The notes under the pieces are model-generated. The model worked only from the letters and a program-made list of their open reading frames with translations, did not search any database and was not told the DNA's origin. Position numbers and translations under genes: made by a program. 64,000 nt of DNA, taken from Perilla frutescens (lineage: Eukaryota; Streptophyta; Magnoliopsida; Lamiales; Lamiaceae). The stretch spans positions 22,496,001 to 22,560,000 of the forward strand of contig BRKX01000003.1 in assembly GCA_026008535.1 (NCBI GenBank). Reading direction: 5' to 3'. How positions within the stretch are numbered: the first letter of the stretch is position 1; each line of letters begins with the position of its first letter. Shown piece after piece: positions 23,567 to 36,235 of this stretch.

Positions 23567-24137
23567 TGGTTAAATGATCAGAATTCGAATCAATAGAAGT
23601 AATTTGACAATATTCGTATCGTACCAGTTGAAGGAGACCTCAGTGAATGATGCCAATGCCACACCACCAACAATGGGGACAAGAGAAGAAACAATCCATA
23701 GAGAGGGCCTCTGTTATCAGACTGAAAGTCAAAAATCATGACTTCATGTAATAAATCATTCCAACACTTGCAAAATCTACTAAATTCAAGGTCTCATTGT
23801 CTTGAGTATTCATTTCCTAGCTTAAGCCACACGTACATAATCAATGTTGAAATGATCTAGCAATCAAAATCTTGCATAGAAGATCCTTTTGGTTGGCTAG
23901 AATCCGTTACTTAGATAATTAAGCTAAAGCTACTTAGATATATAATTTCTTGGTTGATTGCAACAACAAAACTTTCTAGAAACATCTATGTAAAGGCATA
24001 ATTGGTGGGGATAGGAAAGAGATTGATCAGATTTGAAGAGATTAAGATAAATTCTCTACCAAAAGTGTGATTACAAATCAGGATAATCTCTATGTGGAAT
24101 GAATCATTGTGCAGAGAGAGTCATAACAAGAAGCCAG

Positions 24138-24227
<90 letters not shown>

Positions 24228-25422
24228 TTTAAATTGATCTATTATAAGATTGCATTTTTCAGTATCCATTCATCATGACATTTTGAATCATAACACAGAA
24301 TACAACCTTTCTTGAGCTGCTAAAAATGATCACGCAAAATGTTCAAGAAATTGAGCATTCATTCCAAACTTACGATTCCATCATAACCGGAAAAACTCTA
24401 CACATGCTGCAAATTCACAACTGTCTCATTCATCATCCTACGGTACGTTGAAGTAAGAAAACACGAAGAAAAAAAAAAGACTCAAAACTCGACAATGTCA
24501 AAGGACAAGAGATAGAATGGTTTTATTTATACCTCAGCAAAGAAAAGAGCAGAGAGCAACACTGTGAAGAAGGGCTCCATTGCCTTAATCGTGTGTGTGA
24601 ATGAAACCGCGACTTTCCCTAGACTGATGTTCGTTAAAAGGTTTCCTATTGTGTGCCCAAGAGCTAGTAGAGAGATTTGTATGAACTGAAAAAGCAATGT
24701 CCAAAATAAGACATATTAATTAAGCAGCAGCAACAACAACAACAATAACATTACTTCAGTTCAATTCCTCTTTTTCTAGACTATATATGTTTTTAATACA
24801 GGGCTCTCGTATATTTATGATGTCATCCAATACACGGTACCTGAGACCGAGTGATTTTGGGTTTCGGGTGCAGATTCAATCCCCACATCAGCAAAATCAA
24901 AACTGTCCCACAGCCGAACTGAAAGGCTGTTAACGTTGCAGGAAAGTGGTAAACCTTCAACACCTTTAACATTGCATTAATTCAAGAAGCTAAAAATCAG
25001 TATAATATATATATAGTTCACTAAAAAGAGTTGAAAAACAGACAAAAATTAAACATGGGGAAAAAAGGGACCTGTTTATTGAAGATGTTGAAGTATATGT
25101 TCAACAAATACCAGACAACAAACATGGCTCCAAGCTGCAATATCCTAATCAATTCATCGTTGTTTCGACTTTCCGGAACAGCTGCTGATCTTACTTTGAA
25201 GTCACAGAATCTCCTGCTGCTAGACAAGTTGTGAGCAATGCTTCTGCTGCTAAAAATTGATGTTTTATTTGATGAAATAACATGTTTATGGGATGAGAAA
25301 TCACAAGATTTGGGAACGGGGGACTGGTTGAATGCAACAAGTCTGCAATGAAATGATGATTGCTTTATACAACGGAAAAATGGTTTTGAAGTTGAGAGAG
25401 CCAATGCATACGCTGCCGCCAT
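22604..25422 (-). CDS. Plastid phosphoenolpyruvate/phosphate translocator (PPT)
   Basis: Nine exons join in phase on the minus strand: 25422-25072, 24963-24841, 24685-24533, 23710-23625, 23525-23441, 23334-23215, 23128-23051, 22886-22757 and 22674-22604, giving 398 residues, close to known PPTs (about 380-410). The first 75 or so residues are Ser-rich and basic like a chloroplast transit peptide. The triose-phosphate-translocator domain follows: WYLLNIYFNIFNKQV, FQFGCGTVLILLMWG, FTHTIKAMEPFF, PIVGGVALASFTEVSFNW, NLTNQTRNVFSKK, TYQQVSYMIL, VGNSVKRVVVIVSSVIFF and the end KPKAA. It would exchange PEP for phosphate across the inner plastid envelope to feed the shikimate and fatty-acid pathways. 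The usual GEKPT after helix 4 reads AERPS. Which PPT paralogue it is cannot be decided. Confidence 0.93.
23530..23563. repeat. (GA)n microsatellite in a translocator intron
   Basis: About 16 GA units lie just upstream, in gene orientation, of the acceptor of exon 5. On the gene strand it reads (CT)n and so extends the pyrimidine tract of that acceptor. Confidence 0.9.
24141..24224. repeat. Long (CT)n microsatellite in a translocator intron
   Basis: About 42 uninterrupted CT units in the intron between exons 3 and 4 of the translocator. It is the longest dinucleotide run in the window, and its length is likely variable between individuals. Confidence 0.95.
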
Positions 25423-25429
25423 AATTTTC

Positions 25430-26974
25430 TTGAAATGTTCCTTCTTTTTCTTCTTTTCTTTTTTAGGGAATTAAGGATTCAATGATTCATGCAGTTGTTG
25501 CAGCTTGAATTGAAACACATGTTTTTGTGGAGAAAATTGTTTTTGGGTGAGGAATGTGTGCTACAAAAAAATACTCTCCATAAATCACGTGTGGTTTCAA
25601 ACTCATGATACCAAATTTTTAATGGGCTTAAATTATTTGTACGTTTCATAAACTACTCGTAATTTTAGGCGAGGTGGGGTTAAGTCCTAGGAAAATTCTA
25701 AATTTTAATTAAATATATTATAAAATTAAAATCAATATATTTAAATTTGAAATTTTAAATATGTTTAACTTTCTAATTTTAAATACATTCTAATCTATTA
25801 AACACTTAAACTTTGTGTATTTTGATTTTTAATACTTAATGTATCTGATATCGATGACAAACAAATATTATTATGCATGAACAAACTATAAATCGTGAGG
25901 CTCAACAATGAATTTTTGCACATTTTTTAACCTTCCTAAAGATATCAGTTGTAATTATCCAATTTAATTAGTATATTAATATTAACTCTATTTTAATTTA
26001 AATATTTTAATTTTTTAAGTCAATTGAATATATTAAAAAATTTAATTAGTATATTAATATTAACTCTATTTTAATTTAAGATTTTAATTTTTTAAGTCAA
26101 TTGAATATATTAAAAAATAAAAATATTTTTTAAATTTAAGAATTTAATTTTTTTTTTTTATGTTTACAATTTCAATTATATGAAATATATTAAAAACAAT
26201 TAACTCTCATAAATTTTAATTCCTCAAACTAAAGTTGTCCCATATTCAAGAACTCCACTAAATATGTTTTTGAATGAACAAATTATAATTTTTTAATAAA
26301 ATAAATTAAATAGTTTGAGTAAATATACTAAAGCTTGAAATTATATATATATATGTATGTAATTTTAAACATCTTAAATATATTTTATCAATTATGTCTT
26401 TAATATTTTAACATTTTAAACTAATTTTATACCACATCAATGAAGTAACCAATATTGTTATAGATAAAAAAAAAAACTATAAATTTTAGGGCTCAACAAT
26501 GTAATTATAACGCGTTTCTCAGTCTTTCAACTGAGATCAAATATAAGTATGTGATTTTATTCCGTTAATATTAAATTAAAATTTTAAATAAAATCGATTT
26601 GTATTGGAGGAAATTCAACTTGAAGTGTATGGTCTAGAAAGAAGCATGATCAAACCAAATCATCATTGCAAAAAAGACGATTTAAATATTTTAATTTTTT
26701 AATTAAATATATTAAAAATTTAAATAAATTTATTTGAACTCCAAAATTTAGATATACATTCAAGATTTCAAATTTAAATATATTAATAATTTTAAATAGT
26801 TAAATCTGAAGTAGTTTATTTTTAATTATATTTTTATGTGAAATGTTTGGCCCATTGAATAAATAAAACATTAAACATTTTCACACATTTTATTGCTAAA
26901 TTTAACGTAATTAATTTATGTTTGTATAGAATTATTAATTATTTTATTTAGCATAAAGTAATTAATTAATTAAT
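25430..26974. other. AT-rich intergenic DNA upstream of the translocator
   Basis: Holds the translocator promoter, in which I could not single out a TATA box. Otherwise very AT-rich with no gene seen. One small tandem duplication is listed separately. Confidence 0.6.
25961..26116. repeat. 78-bp tandem duplication
   Basis: A unit of about 78 bases beginning AATTTAATTAGTATATTAAT occurs twice back to back (25961 and 26039) with few differences. Confidence 0.75.
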
Positions 26975-27467
26975 ATTTTTGTTAGTTTGAGGTGTTTTTT
27001 ACAAATAAATTAAAAGAAATGATGATGAAACATTATTCAAATTGTGGAAGTGTTGTTCAAGCCATGCCAACTCTCCCATGATGATGTCCTATTCACTTCA
27101 CATAGTCCGGAGGCATGACAAATGTGTATATATTATAATAATTTCCTTAAATATGTTTTAAAGATGTGTCTTTTTTCTTCTTAATTTATCTCATTGTGCC
27201 TAAAATTATAAAGGATCCCAATTGTGTTTTAATGAATTTCTGGCGGACCAATTATGTCATTTGTTTTATTGAGCACAATGAATGAAAAATTTATTAGTTA
27301 ATACGAGTTGGCTGCCAATAAAATAGTGAACAAAATTGAATAAAACGTTACATATATATATTCTGTACACACTTTATTATTGTTTCTATTAATTATTTAA
27401 TTGTAATTTAATTATTTTATTAATTTGTAAAAATTACTTATATATCTCTCACAGGATGTAATACTAG
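26975..27467 (+). mobile_element. Helitron 3' fragment, plus orientation, hairpin lost
   Basis: About 490 bases match, in reverse complement, the block at 42304-42835. The end reads GATGTAATACTAG followed by T. A CTRR end with insertion before T is the Helitron rule. The 3' hairpin present in the other copy is missing here: only CTCTCACAGGATG remains at that place. No 5' TC end was found. Confidence 0.6.
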
Positions 27468-28174
27468 TAATTATTAATATGATCATATTTTTTTACTCCT
27501 TAACTCATAATATCTACAACCCTATGATGTTGTAGCCCCCATCCAAAATAAAAGACCACGTACTCACAAATTATATCCCCACCCTTCGATCTTCATAACT
27601 AGAAAAAATAACGCCATATGTGCAATGTTTTAAGGAATCTTCATTTGATTAATGTCTCTGTAGTTATTGAAGCTCCATATATTTTGTCAAATTTTGGAAA
27701 AATAACAAATGAATTTGGACTCTAATTGTCTAGGTTCTCAGCGATAGGTGTGGCGTATTTCATTATAATCTTCTTTCAATGTTATAAAAGTAGATTTTGA
27801 TCTATCTATTACCACTTCATCTCAGAGAAATCTTATCATATAATAGCAGAAGTTAAGGTATTTCTTGGCTAATTTGAATTAGCTCCTAAAATGTGTTGTC
27901 ATATGAGATTAGTGTTATTCTTGTGCCAACTGACGTGACGAATTAACTATTTTTCTTTAGCCTTCGTGGAGCTTCGTGTTCAATCCATGATGGCAACATT
28001 GAAGCATGCCCTTCATTTTTTGGAGGAATTTTGGTTACTTTAATATACTTGATGATTATAAACATGTAGTGTTATTTTGTTAATATTTATAATTAATAAA
28101 ATGTGAGGGTTATAATAAGAGAAATGGGGGTGTGCTTAGAATTTTCCTAGCCCTATTAGGTAAGAATCTATGTG

Positions 28175-28178
<4 letters not shown>
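27468..28178. other. AT-rich spacer
   Basis: Nothing recognised between the Helitron fragment and the first (TA)n tract. Confidence 0.6.

Positions 28179-28208
<30 letters not shown>
28179..28208. repeat. (TA)n tract at the left edge of element E1
   Basis: About 14 TA units, then CATA and the E1 terminus. Confidence 0.9.
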
Positions 28209-28210
<2 letters not shown>

Positions 28211-31200
28211 GGGGTTGGTTATATTGAGGACAAGTGTTGGTGTGAAAATTATGGGCAAATCTGAACCCTACACATATATAAGATGGATGGATCAGATTAC
28301 ACGAATTTTTAATGGTAATTTCTGATTTTTTAATTAATATTAAAACGTATAGGGGTATTACTGTCAAATCCGATCTTAATTTCATATGGTATGTTAAAAC
28401 TAAATCCCTGAAAATTTGCAAACACAAATTCCACATAGAAGGAACGGTTATATCTAGAAATCAAAATTCCATCCTCTAAAATTAGAAAACCCAGGCCAAC
28501 GCAAGAACCGGCGGCGACATTCTTGAGAACCGACGAGGATTCCATCGTGCGCGGCCGCTTGAACAGTATACAAGACGGCGGATTTACCCCCCTCCGACAG
28601 CTGCGCTTTTGAATGAGAAGCCAAAAATAAACATGGGTCGAAAGAAATCGGGTAAGATTCAGTGCTTTCAATCGAATTTAACGATGGTTTTGGAAAAAAA
28701 TTCGTACTAATTAAAATCTTATTAATGCTTGTGATTGATTAAAAAAAATATATTTAGAAAATAGGTTTTTTTTGGGCGAATCGCATAAGAATATATCTGT
28801 TGTGGCTTCTGATTATTAATCGATTAAGTGTGTATTGTGGGTATACGAAATTGAACAAAATTTGGGAATCGATAATTGTGGGTTTACAAATTTTGTTATT
28901 TTGTCAATTTTGGAAATGGAGATTCGTAGGTTTACTGATTTTTTGTTTTTATAGATTCATGGGTTTGTGGCTTCTGATATGCATGTATCAGTTGTGGCTT
29001 CTGATTTTTAATCGAGTAATTATGTTGTGTGTGATTTTTGTTATTTTGGGAAATCATGGGTTTGTGTTGATCGAGTAACATTTATTCATGCTTATTAATC
29101 TTTTCCTGTTGATAAAAAATCAATGATAATCTAATTAAGATATGAATTGTGTGCTTTGGAATGTTAACCATACCCATAAAACGCTTTAATTTCGTATGTT
29201 TTGCGTTAGATAAATTATAATTGTGAGGCTACGAATGCATATTTGTGATGCTGCTAAAGCATACATTTGAAGCTACTAATGAATATCTGTGGTACTTAGT
29301 GTTTAAGTTAGTAATATAACTTGTGTGGGTGGGTGCTTTTAATTAGTATTGTTGATGCTTCGTATGCATATCTTTGGTGGCTTGAGTGAATTATATTTGT
29401 GATGTTACTCATGCGTATCTATGATGCTACTTATGTATTGATGTTTCTCATGCTTATGTTTGATGCCACTTATGATTATATGTGTTAGTGTTTTAAGTTG
29501 GTAATATAACTTATGTGGGTTTGTGCTTTTTATTAGTATTGTTGATGCTATTTATGCATATTATGTGGTGCTTTGGTTTAACTATATTTATGATTTTACT
29601 CATGCATATCTGTGATGCTATTTATGCATATTAGCGATGCTACTTATCCATATTTGTTACGCTTTAGCAATTTCTGTACTAACACTTAATCTTTATTTTT
29701 AGGTTATTAATCAATGTGTAGCGCTACGCACTTGGAGCTCCGGGATGAGATAAGACAAGAGTGGAAGCAGTGACTCGCTTAAACTTCAACTCGCTTAATC
29801 TCATTCATTTTGAATTAAAATTTACTTGTACATAGTGCTTTTTATGTTACCGATTAGTACTTCGTATGGTTTCATGTAAGTGTCATAACTAACACTCCTA
29901 TATGATAAATTGAATTTCGTCATGACCAAGCAAGTGCCCAGTTATATTTTTCTAAACTGTCCAATCAATTCTGTATTTTATTTTCTCTCAATGCTATCTT
30001 TTTGGGTTTGACTTAATCCTAATAATTAATGATGTCTATGTTAAAATAAGAATGATATAAAGACAATGCTTCGTACATTTCCTTTTAATGCTTCATAAAT
30101 TAAATTAAGAGTTTCATAATTGGTGGTTGGTGCTTCGTGAGCGTATTCATTTACATTGTATTATGTGAATACTTCAGTTAATGCTATGCATTCATAAATT
30201 AAATGCTTCATACTACGAACCCTACCTTATTAAAAATTTCTACTATAATACAAATAATGTAACGAAAAAAAATTAAGATACCCCAACTGTACCATACAAA
30301 ACAACATGGGAAAATATAAGTAAACTAAAAACAAAACTAAGCAAAAAATGGAACAAGGGAAAAAAATACTTAAACTATAGTGAATCAGCTCTGGAAAAAA
30401 AAAAAACCACCAAATAATCAATGCTATATAAACGTACTGTCAATGCTTCTTACAATAGACAAACATGCTACACTAACAATAACATTGAATCCTTCAACAT
30501 ACAATACTGTAAGGCAAAAACTTGTGATGCTTCATAAAAAACATATATATGCTAAATAACAATAACATAAACTGTATATGTAAAAGTACATAATCATGAG
30601 CATTCGAACCAACCATTTGAAACGTACAAGATAAAATATAATATTCATCCCAGTTGCATACATAACGAACAATAAAAAATGACAAACGTGCAAAAACCTA
30701 AATCTTCCATTGTCACTAAATCGAAAAACAAAAAATCCGTCAAAGAAAAATTCACCGGAAAATAATGAATATATAGAATCTGCGTCTAAATCAATCAATG
30801 CTATATAAACGTACTGTTAATGCTTCTTACAATAGATAAACATGCTACACTAATACAATACGCTGCCCAGAATTGCCATAGTCGAGCCGCTGCCCAGAAT
30901 CACCATGTGAGTACCGCGCAACAATAGATAAACATGCTACACTACTACAATACGCTACCCAGAATTGCCATAGTCGAGCCGCTGCCCAGAATCACCATGT
31001 GAGTACCGCGCAACAATAGATAAACATGCTACACTAATACAATACGCTGCCCAGAATCACCATGTGCCCAGAAGAAATCGTTTATACAAATCGTGTGAGT
31101 GACGCGTCGTCTCCATCCTTGATCTATGAGTTGGAAGAAGAAGAAGAAGAAACCGTAAACTAAATAATTTTTCCAGATTCATAAAAAAAACGTATAAATC

Positions 31201-31665
31201 GAATAAAAAAAAAGAAAACGAGCATAAACCTGAATCTTCCATTGTCTCTACACCAACTAAAATTAAGAAAAAAAAAACCCGTCAAAGTCGTATTCCTCTG
31301 TAGAATTATCGTCTTTTTTATGAAAAAAATCTTCTGAATCTTCACGGATGAACCAATACATTGTTAAAAGAAAACTTAATCTACGCGTGTATGAAAAAAT
31401 ATCTTCTGAATATCCGAAATCAATAGATATATTAACTGTCCATATTTAAAACCCGTTTTCTAAGGACGGTTATTATTTTGAAAGATATGAGATGTACAAG
31501 TTATTTAATAAATTACATCATTAGCCTTACCACTAATCTTAAATTAAAAAAAAACGTTTAAAAAAAAAGAAAATATACCTAAATCTAACCGTCCATCTAA
31601 TCGGATCCAATGATTGTAAATTGTCCTTAGTTTTCACACCAAGAGTTAGTCCCTATTTGATCTAT

Positions 31666-31668
<3 letters not shown>
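28209..31668. mobile_element. E1: (TA)n-flanked TIR element, same family as E3
   Basis: The left end begins GGGGTTGGTTATATTGAGG and carries GTGTTGGTGTGAAAA. The complement of the right end carries CTCTTGGTGTGAAAA at the matching place, so the ends form imperfect terminal inverted repeats. Both sides abut (TA)n. The element is 3.46 kb and aligns along most of its length with E3. The left half contains ATGGGTCGAAAGAAATCGG|GTAAG, a start codon with a splice donor, shared with E3. An exon-like piece at about 29720-29770 (HLELRDEIRQEWKQ then stop) is not found in E3. The interior has dozens of ATGCT words. No transposase is seen. The (TA)n targeting resembles rice Micron elements; that link is inference. 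Confidence 0.7.
30829..31070. repeat. 92-bp minisatellite inside E1
   Basis: A unit starting AATAGATAAACATGCTACAC recurs at 30831, 30923 and 31015 (period 92), two full copies and a partial third. Confidence 0.85.

Positions 31669-31701
<33 letters not shown>
31669..31701. repeat. (TA)n tract between E1 and E2
   Basis: About 16 TA units form the only DNA between the two elements. Confidence 0.9.
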
Positions 31702-31704
<3 letters not shown>

Positions 31705-32889
31705 GTGAGGTTATATAAAAACAACCCCTTGTGTGAGAAATGAGAACACATCTCACACCACACATCCATAAAAAATCAAAGGTCCAGATTTGATGAAAAA
31801 GGCGGTGGCAATTTTGTAATATCTGAAAAGTTTTTCGCGCGGGGGTATTAACGTAATTTGGTAATTCTTATAAAAATCGTGGAGGATTTGATAACAGATC
31901 GTTATGCTAACGAAGTATTATCATAATGCTAACGAAACATTATAGTTATGCTAATTAAAGTTTTCAAATATTGTTAGCGAAAAAAATATTCTAAAAATTA
32001 ATTATAAACCTAATTTGATTTAATAACCCTAATTAAATGGAAAAAATCATAATTGGATGAAATAAATCTAATTAGATGAAATAAACATTGATTGAATGTG
32101 GTAAACTCTAAATGAGTTGGAACAAATAATAATAATAATAATATATTTGTACTATGTTAGCATTATGGTTTTGCTTCGTTAGCATTGCGAATACACTATG
32201 TTAGCATATGACAATACTCTATCGACATACGTTATAAATCATAATTGGATGGGATAAACCATAATAATCAATTAAGAACTATAAATAAAAAATTAAATTT
32301 TAAGAAAATAATGATAATTAGATGGAATAAACCATAATCGAGATTAAATAAATCATAATTGAGATTTAATAAACCCTAATAAATTTATACTACACTAGCA
32401 TTATGATAATTCTTTGTTAGCACAATGAATATATTATGTTAGTATATGACAAATGCTTCGTTAGCATACGTTATCATATGTTATCATAATGCTGACGAAG
32501 AATTATTATATGCTAACGAAAGCATTTACAACCTGGCACGCGTAAAAAATTTTCTTTTTATTTTTCGTTCATATTTTTTCATCTAAACATAGCCTTTCGA
32601 CATCTTAAATGAAAAAGCATGAAGAGAGCTTTAATTTGATATATTTTTGTGTGTATTGGATTAAAAACGAGCAAGTTATGGTCGGTTTAAATTTTTAAGA
32701 TTTTTTTTAATTGCTGACATCATCATTTTTAATGGGTTTGGACGAAAATAGCCTCAATTCCTTTATTTTTTGCCCTATTATTTACGAAATTGCCACCTTA
32801 AATCTCAACCATTGGATCATTAAATTGGATGGTGTAAGATGAGTTCTCATTTCTTACACCAACAAAGTGTTCTCATATGATCCATATCC
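31702..32889. mobile_element. E2: (TA)n-flanked TIR element
   Basis: The 1.19-kb element begins GGGGTGAGGTTATATAAAAA. Its left end has TGTGAGAAATGAGAACACAT, and the complement of its right end has GTAAGAAATGAGAACTCAT, so the ends are inverted repeats. ATGCTAACGAA-type words occur in both orientations inside. The interior is otherwise unlike E1 and E3. It has no coding capacity. Confidence 0.7.
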
Positions 32890-32919
32890 TATATATATAC
32901 ATATATATATATATATATA
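32890..32919. repeat. (TA)n tract between E2 and E3
   Basis: About 14 TA units with one TAC interruption. Confidence 0.9.
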
Positions 32920-35900
32920 GGGGTTGGTTATTCTAAGGATAAGTGTTGGTGTGAAAAATAGGGACAAATCTGATCCCTATAATTATATTAAATCAACGGA
33001 TGAGATTAGAGAGATTTTAAATGATAATTAATAATTTTTTAATTATTATTTAGACATGGAGGCTATTTATGTAAAATCTACATGATATCAAAATCCTATA
33101 AATCTGGAACCTGTAAAGCGATAAAGAAGGAAGCCACGAAATCGCTTTGCATACAAATCAAAATCGCCGCACTGTGTAAATTCAAAAACCTAGAACCCCT
33201 ACCGACTGCGACATCGTGAAGAGTGGCGACGATTCTGGTGAAGATCGAGAACTGCGGCGGTGGCGGCTTGAACAATAAACAAAGGCGACGGGATTTTTTC
33301 CCTTCGGCCACGTCGCGTTCGAACGAGAAGCCAAAAACAAACATGGGTCGGAAGAAATCGGGTAAGTTTCGTGCTTTGAATCGAATTTAACGATGATTTT
33401 GGAAAAAAATTTATCTTAATTAAAATCTGATGAATGCTTGAGATTGATTAAAAAATAGATTTAGAAAATTGATTTTGTTATTAGGCGAATCGCATAAGAA
33501 TAGATCAGATGTCGCTTCTGATTATTAATCGAGTAATTATGTAGTGTGGGTTTACAAAGTTAAATAAAATTTGACAATCGAAAATTGTAGGATTACAAAT
33601 TTTGTTATTTTGTCAGTTCATGGGTTTTATTAGAAAAAGGACGAACAATACTTATTTGCCAGTTATTCATGCTTTTTTATCTTTATCATTTAGTATAAAT
33701 TATGTCTGTGTGAGTTGGTGCTCTTTATTGTTAATGTTGATGCTACATATGAATATATGTTCTGCGTTAGGTAAATTATAATTGTGAGGCTACGTATGCA
33801 TATTTGTGATGCTGCTAAAACATATATTTGAAGCTACTAATGAATATCTGTGGTACTTATTGTTTCAGTTAGTAATATAACTTGTGTGGGATGGTGCTTT
33901 TAATTAGTATGCGTATCTGTGACGCCACTTATGTATATTATTGATGCTTCTCATGCATATGTTGTATGCCACTTATGATTATCTGTGTTAGTGTTTTAAG
34001 TTGGTAATATAATTTATGTGGGTTGGTGCTTTTTATTAATATTGTTGATGCTATTTATGCATATCTGTGATGCTTTGGTTAAACTATATTTATGATTTTA
34101 CTCATGCATATCTGTGATGCTATTTATACATATCAGTGACACTTCTTATCCATAGTTATAATTCCATTGCATATGAATTACTGCATAGTCTAGTTACAAA
34201 TTGCGTTGAAAAGTTGATGCTTCTGAAAGTTGTGTTTGGTACTTTGCATTGTCAAGATTGTTTGCTACTCGTATCCTATATGCCCCATTTTGATGTTACT
34301 CATGTATAAATTTGGTGCTTTATAGGGCAATGGTTAGATCCTTATTAACGTGTTAAACTTTTTTATTCCAAAAATCCATGCACATGCAATGTATGTAGAT
34401 CGAGTGATATCGCACGGTAAGAGACTTGTTGACAGGTCGTTCCTAACAGTGAAATGTTGGACCTTCCACTTAATTCGAAAATGTGAGAAGCAAGAAATGG
34501 CAGCAGGTGGGTTTGGAGGTGGACGGTTATGTCCACAATTCCAAAAGACTGGTGAGGAGAATGCGCCGTTCTCCCATGATGAAGGTAGAAGAGGATATGC
34601 TTCAAGCAATGATGTTGAAGCGGATGAAATGCAGCAGTTTGCTACACAATTCTTAGCAAAATCAAAGCTAATGGCAGACACAATGATGCAGCTTATTCTT
34701 CTCATTGAGAGGGCTCCAAAGCATCTTTGGGAGAACCCCCGCTTCAAGAAAAATGTTTAGGTCTTTTTTAGTGATGTTTTGAAAGACAATGTTTAGGTCT
34801 TATTATGCAGGTACGGATTGCAGTTTATTTATGATGAATGTTGGTAGTTTTTTATTTTGGATCCGATCGATTTTGGATAGTATCATATTTTGAATTGCTC
34901 GGATGCAAGTTTTTTTTTTGACTTTTATGATAATGATTTATATGGTTTAATGTCTATGTTAAAATAAGAATGATATAAAGACAGTGCTTCAAACATTACC
35001 TTTTAATGCTTCATAAATTAAATTAAGAGTTTAATATTTGATGGTTGGTGCTTCGTAAGCATATTCATTTGCATTGTATTATGTGAATGCTTCAGTTAAT
35101 GCTATATATTCATAAATTAAATGCTTCATATTACGAATCATACCTTGTAAAAAATTTCTACTATAACATAAATAATGTAATGAACAAAATTAAGATACCC
35201 CAATTGTACCATACAAAACAGCACGGATATAAGTAAACTAAAAATAATACTAAGCAAAAAATGGAACAATGGAAAAAAATGCCTTGACTGGATTGAATCA
35301 GCTTTGAAAAAAAAAACGCCAAATAATCAATGCTATGTAAATGTACTGTTAATGCTTCATACAATAGACAAACATGCTAGAAAAACAATAACATTGAATT
35401 CTTCAATATACAATATTTTAAAGCAAAAAACTTGTGATGCTTCATAAAGAACATATATATGCTAAATAACAACAACAACAACATAAACTGTATATGTAAA
35501 AGTACATAATCATGAACATTCTAACCAACAATTTGAAACGTATAAAATAAAATATAATATTCATCCAGATTGCATACATAACGAACAACAAAAAATGACA
35601 AACGATCAAAAACCTAAATCTTCCATTGTCACTAAACCGAAAACATAAAAAATCCATCAAATAAAAATTCACAACCGCCGTGAATGTCGCCATGAATATC
35701 AGCATGAATGTCGCCATGAATGTCGCCCAGAGTCGCCATGTGAGTGTCGCACAACAACCACCGTTGTCGCTAGAATCACCGTGTGAGTACCGCATCGTCG
35801 TCATCATCGATCTATGACTTGGAAGAAGAAGGAGGAGAAGAAGAAACCATCTGTACAAATCGTGTGAGTGCCGCTTTGTCACCATCGTCAATCTATGAGT

Positions 35901-36182
35901 TGGAAGAAGAAGAAGAAGAAGAAGAAGAAAGAAGAAAAAGAAGAAGAAACTGACAGGAAAAAAAAATCGATTGAATAAGATAGAAGAAGATTTGTTTTGA
36001 TATGGAAGAAACGTGATTTGTGGGATTTAATTTACAAAATGTCTAGTATACCCTTATTAATATAATTTAGAATATAATTAAATGCCACATGGATTAAATC
36101 TAAACGGTAGGATTTGATAGATCTAATGGCTAAAAATAGTTCCTATTTTTCACACCAACAATTATCCCTATTTGAACCATAT

Positions 36183-36184
<2 letters not shown>
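32920..36184. mobile_element. E3: (TA)n-flanked TIR element, second copy of the E1 family
   Basis: The left end GGGGTTGGTTATTCTAAGG and the inner GTGTTGGTGTGAAAAATAGG match the complement of the right end (TTGTTGGTGTGAAAAATAGG). Length 3.27 kb, flanked by (TA)n on both sides. Like E1 it holds an MGRKKSG start exon with a GTAAG donor (33344), tandem GATGCTAC-type repeats (33760-34160) and a conserved right half. At 34350-34760 it has a segment absent from E1 that reads as an exon or captured fragment. Confidence 0.7.
34350..34760 (+). pseudogene. Possible captured exon inside E3
   Basis: The plus strand is open for 136 codons. An acceptor-like CAG precedes the better part, which reads GGFGGGRLCPQFQKTGEE, then VEADEMQQFATQFLAKSK and ends APKHLWENPRFKKNV. 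Its composition is protein-like, unlike the AT-rich repeats around it, and the E1 copy lacks it. I recognise no family. It may be a host exon picked up by the element, or part of the element's own protein. Confidence 0.3.

Positions 36185-36232
<48 letters not shown>
36185..36232. repeat. (TA)n tract between E3 and E4
   Basis: About 24 TA units, the longest of the series. Confidence 0.92.

Positions 36233-36235
<3 letters not shown>

Noticed and set aside
30532..30798. Hydrophobic minus-strand reading frames in E1 (and at 35442-35891 in E3)
   Set aside because: They have AT-rich low-complexity composition and no convincing start or family. Their similarity follows from the DNA similarity of E1 and E3.
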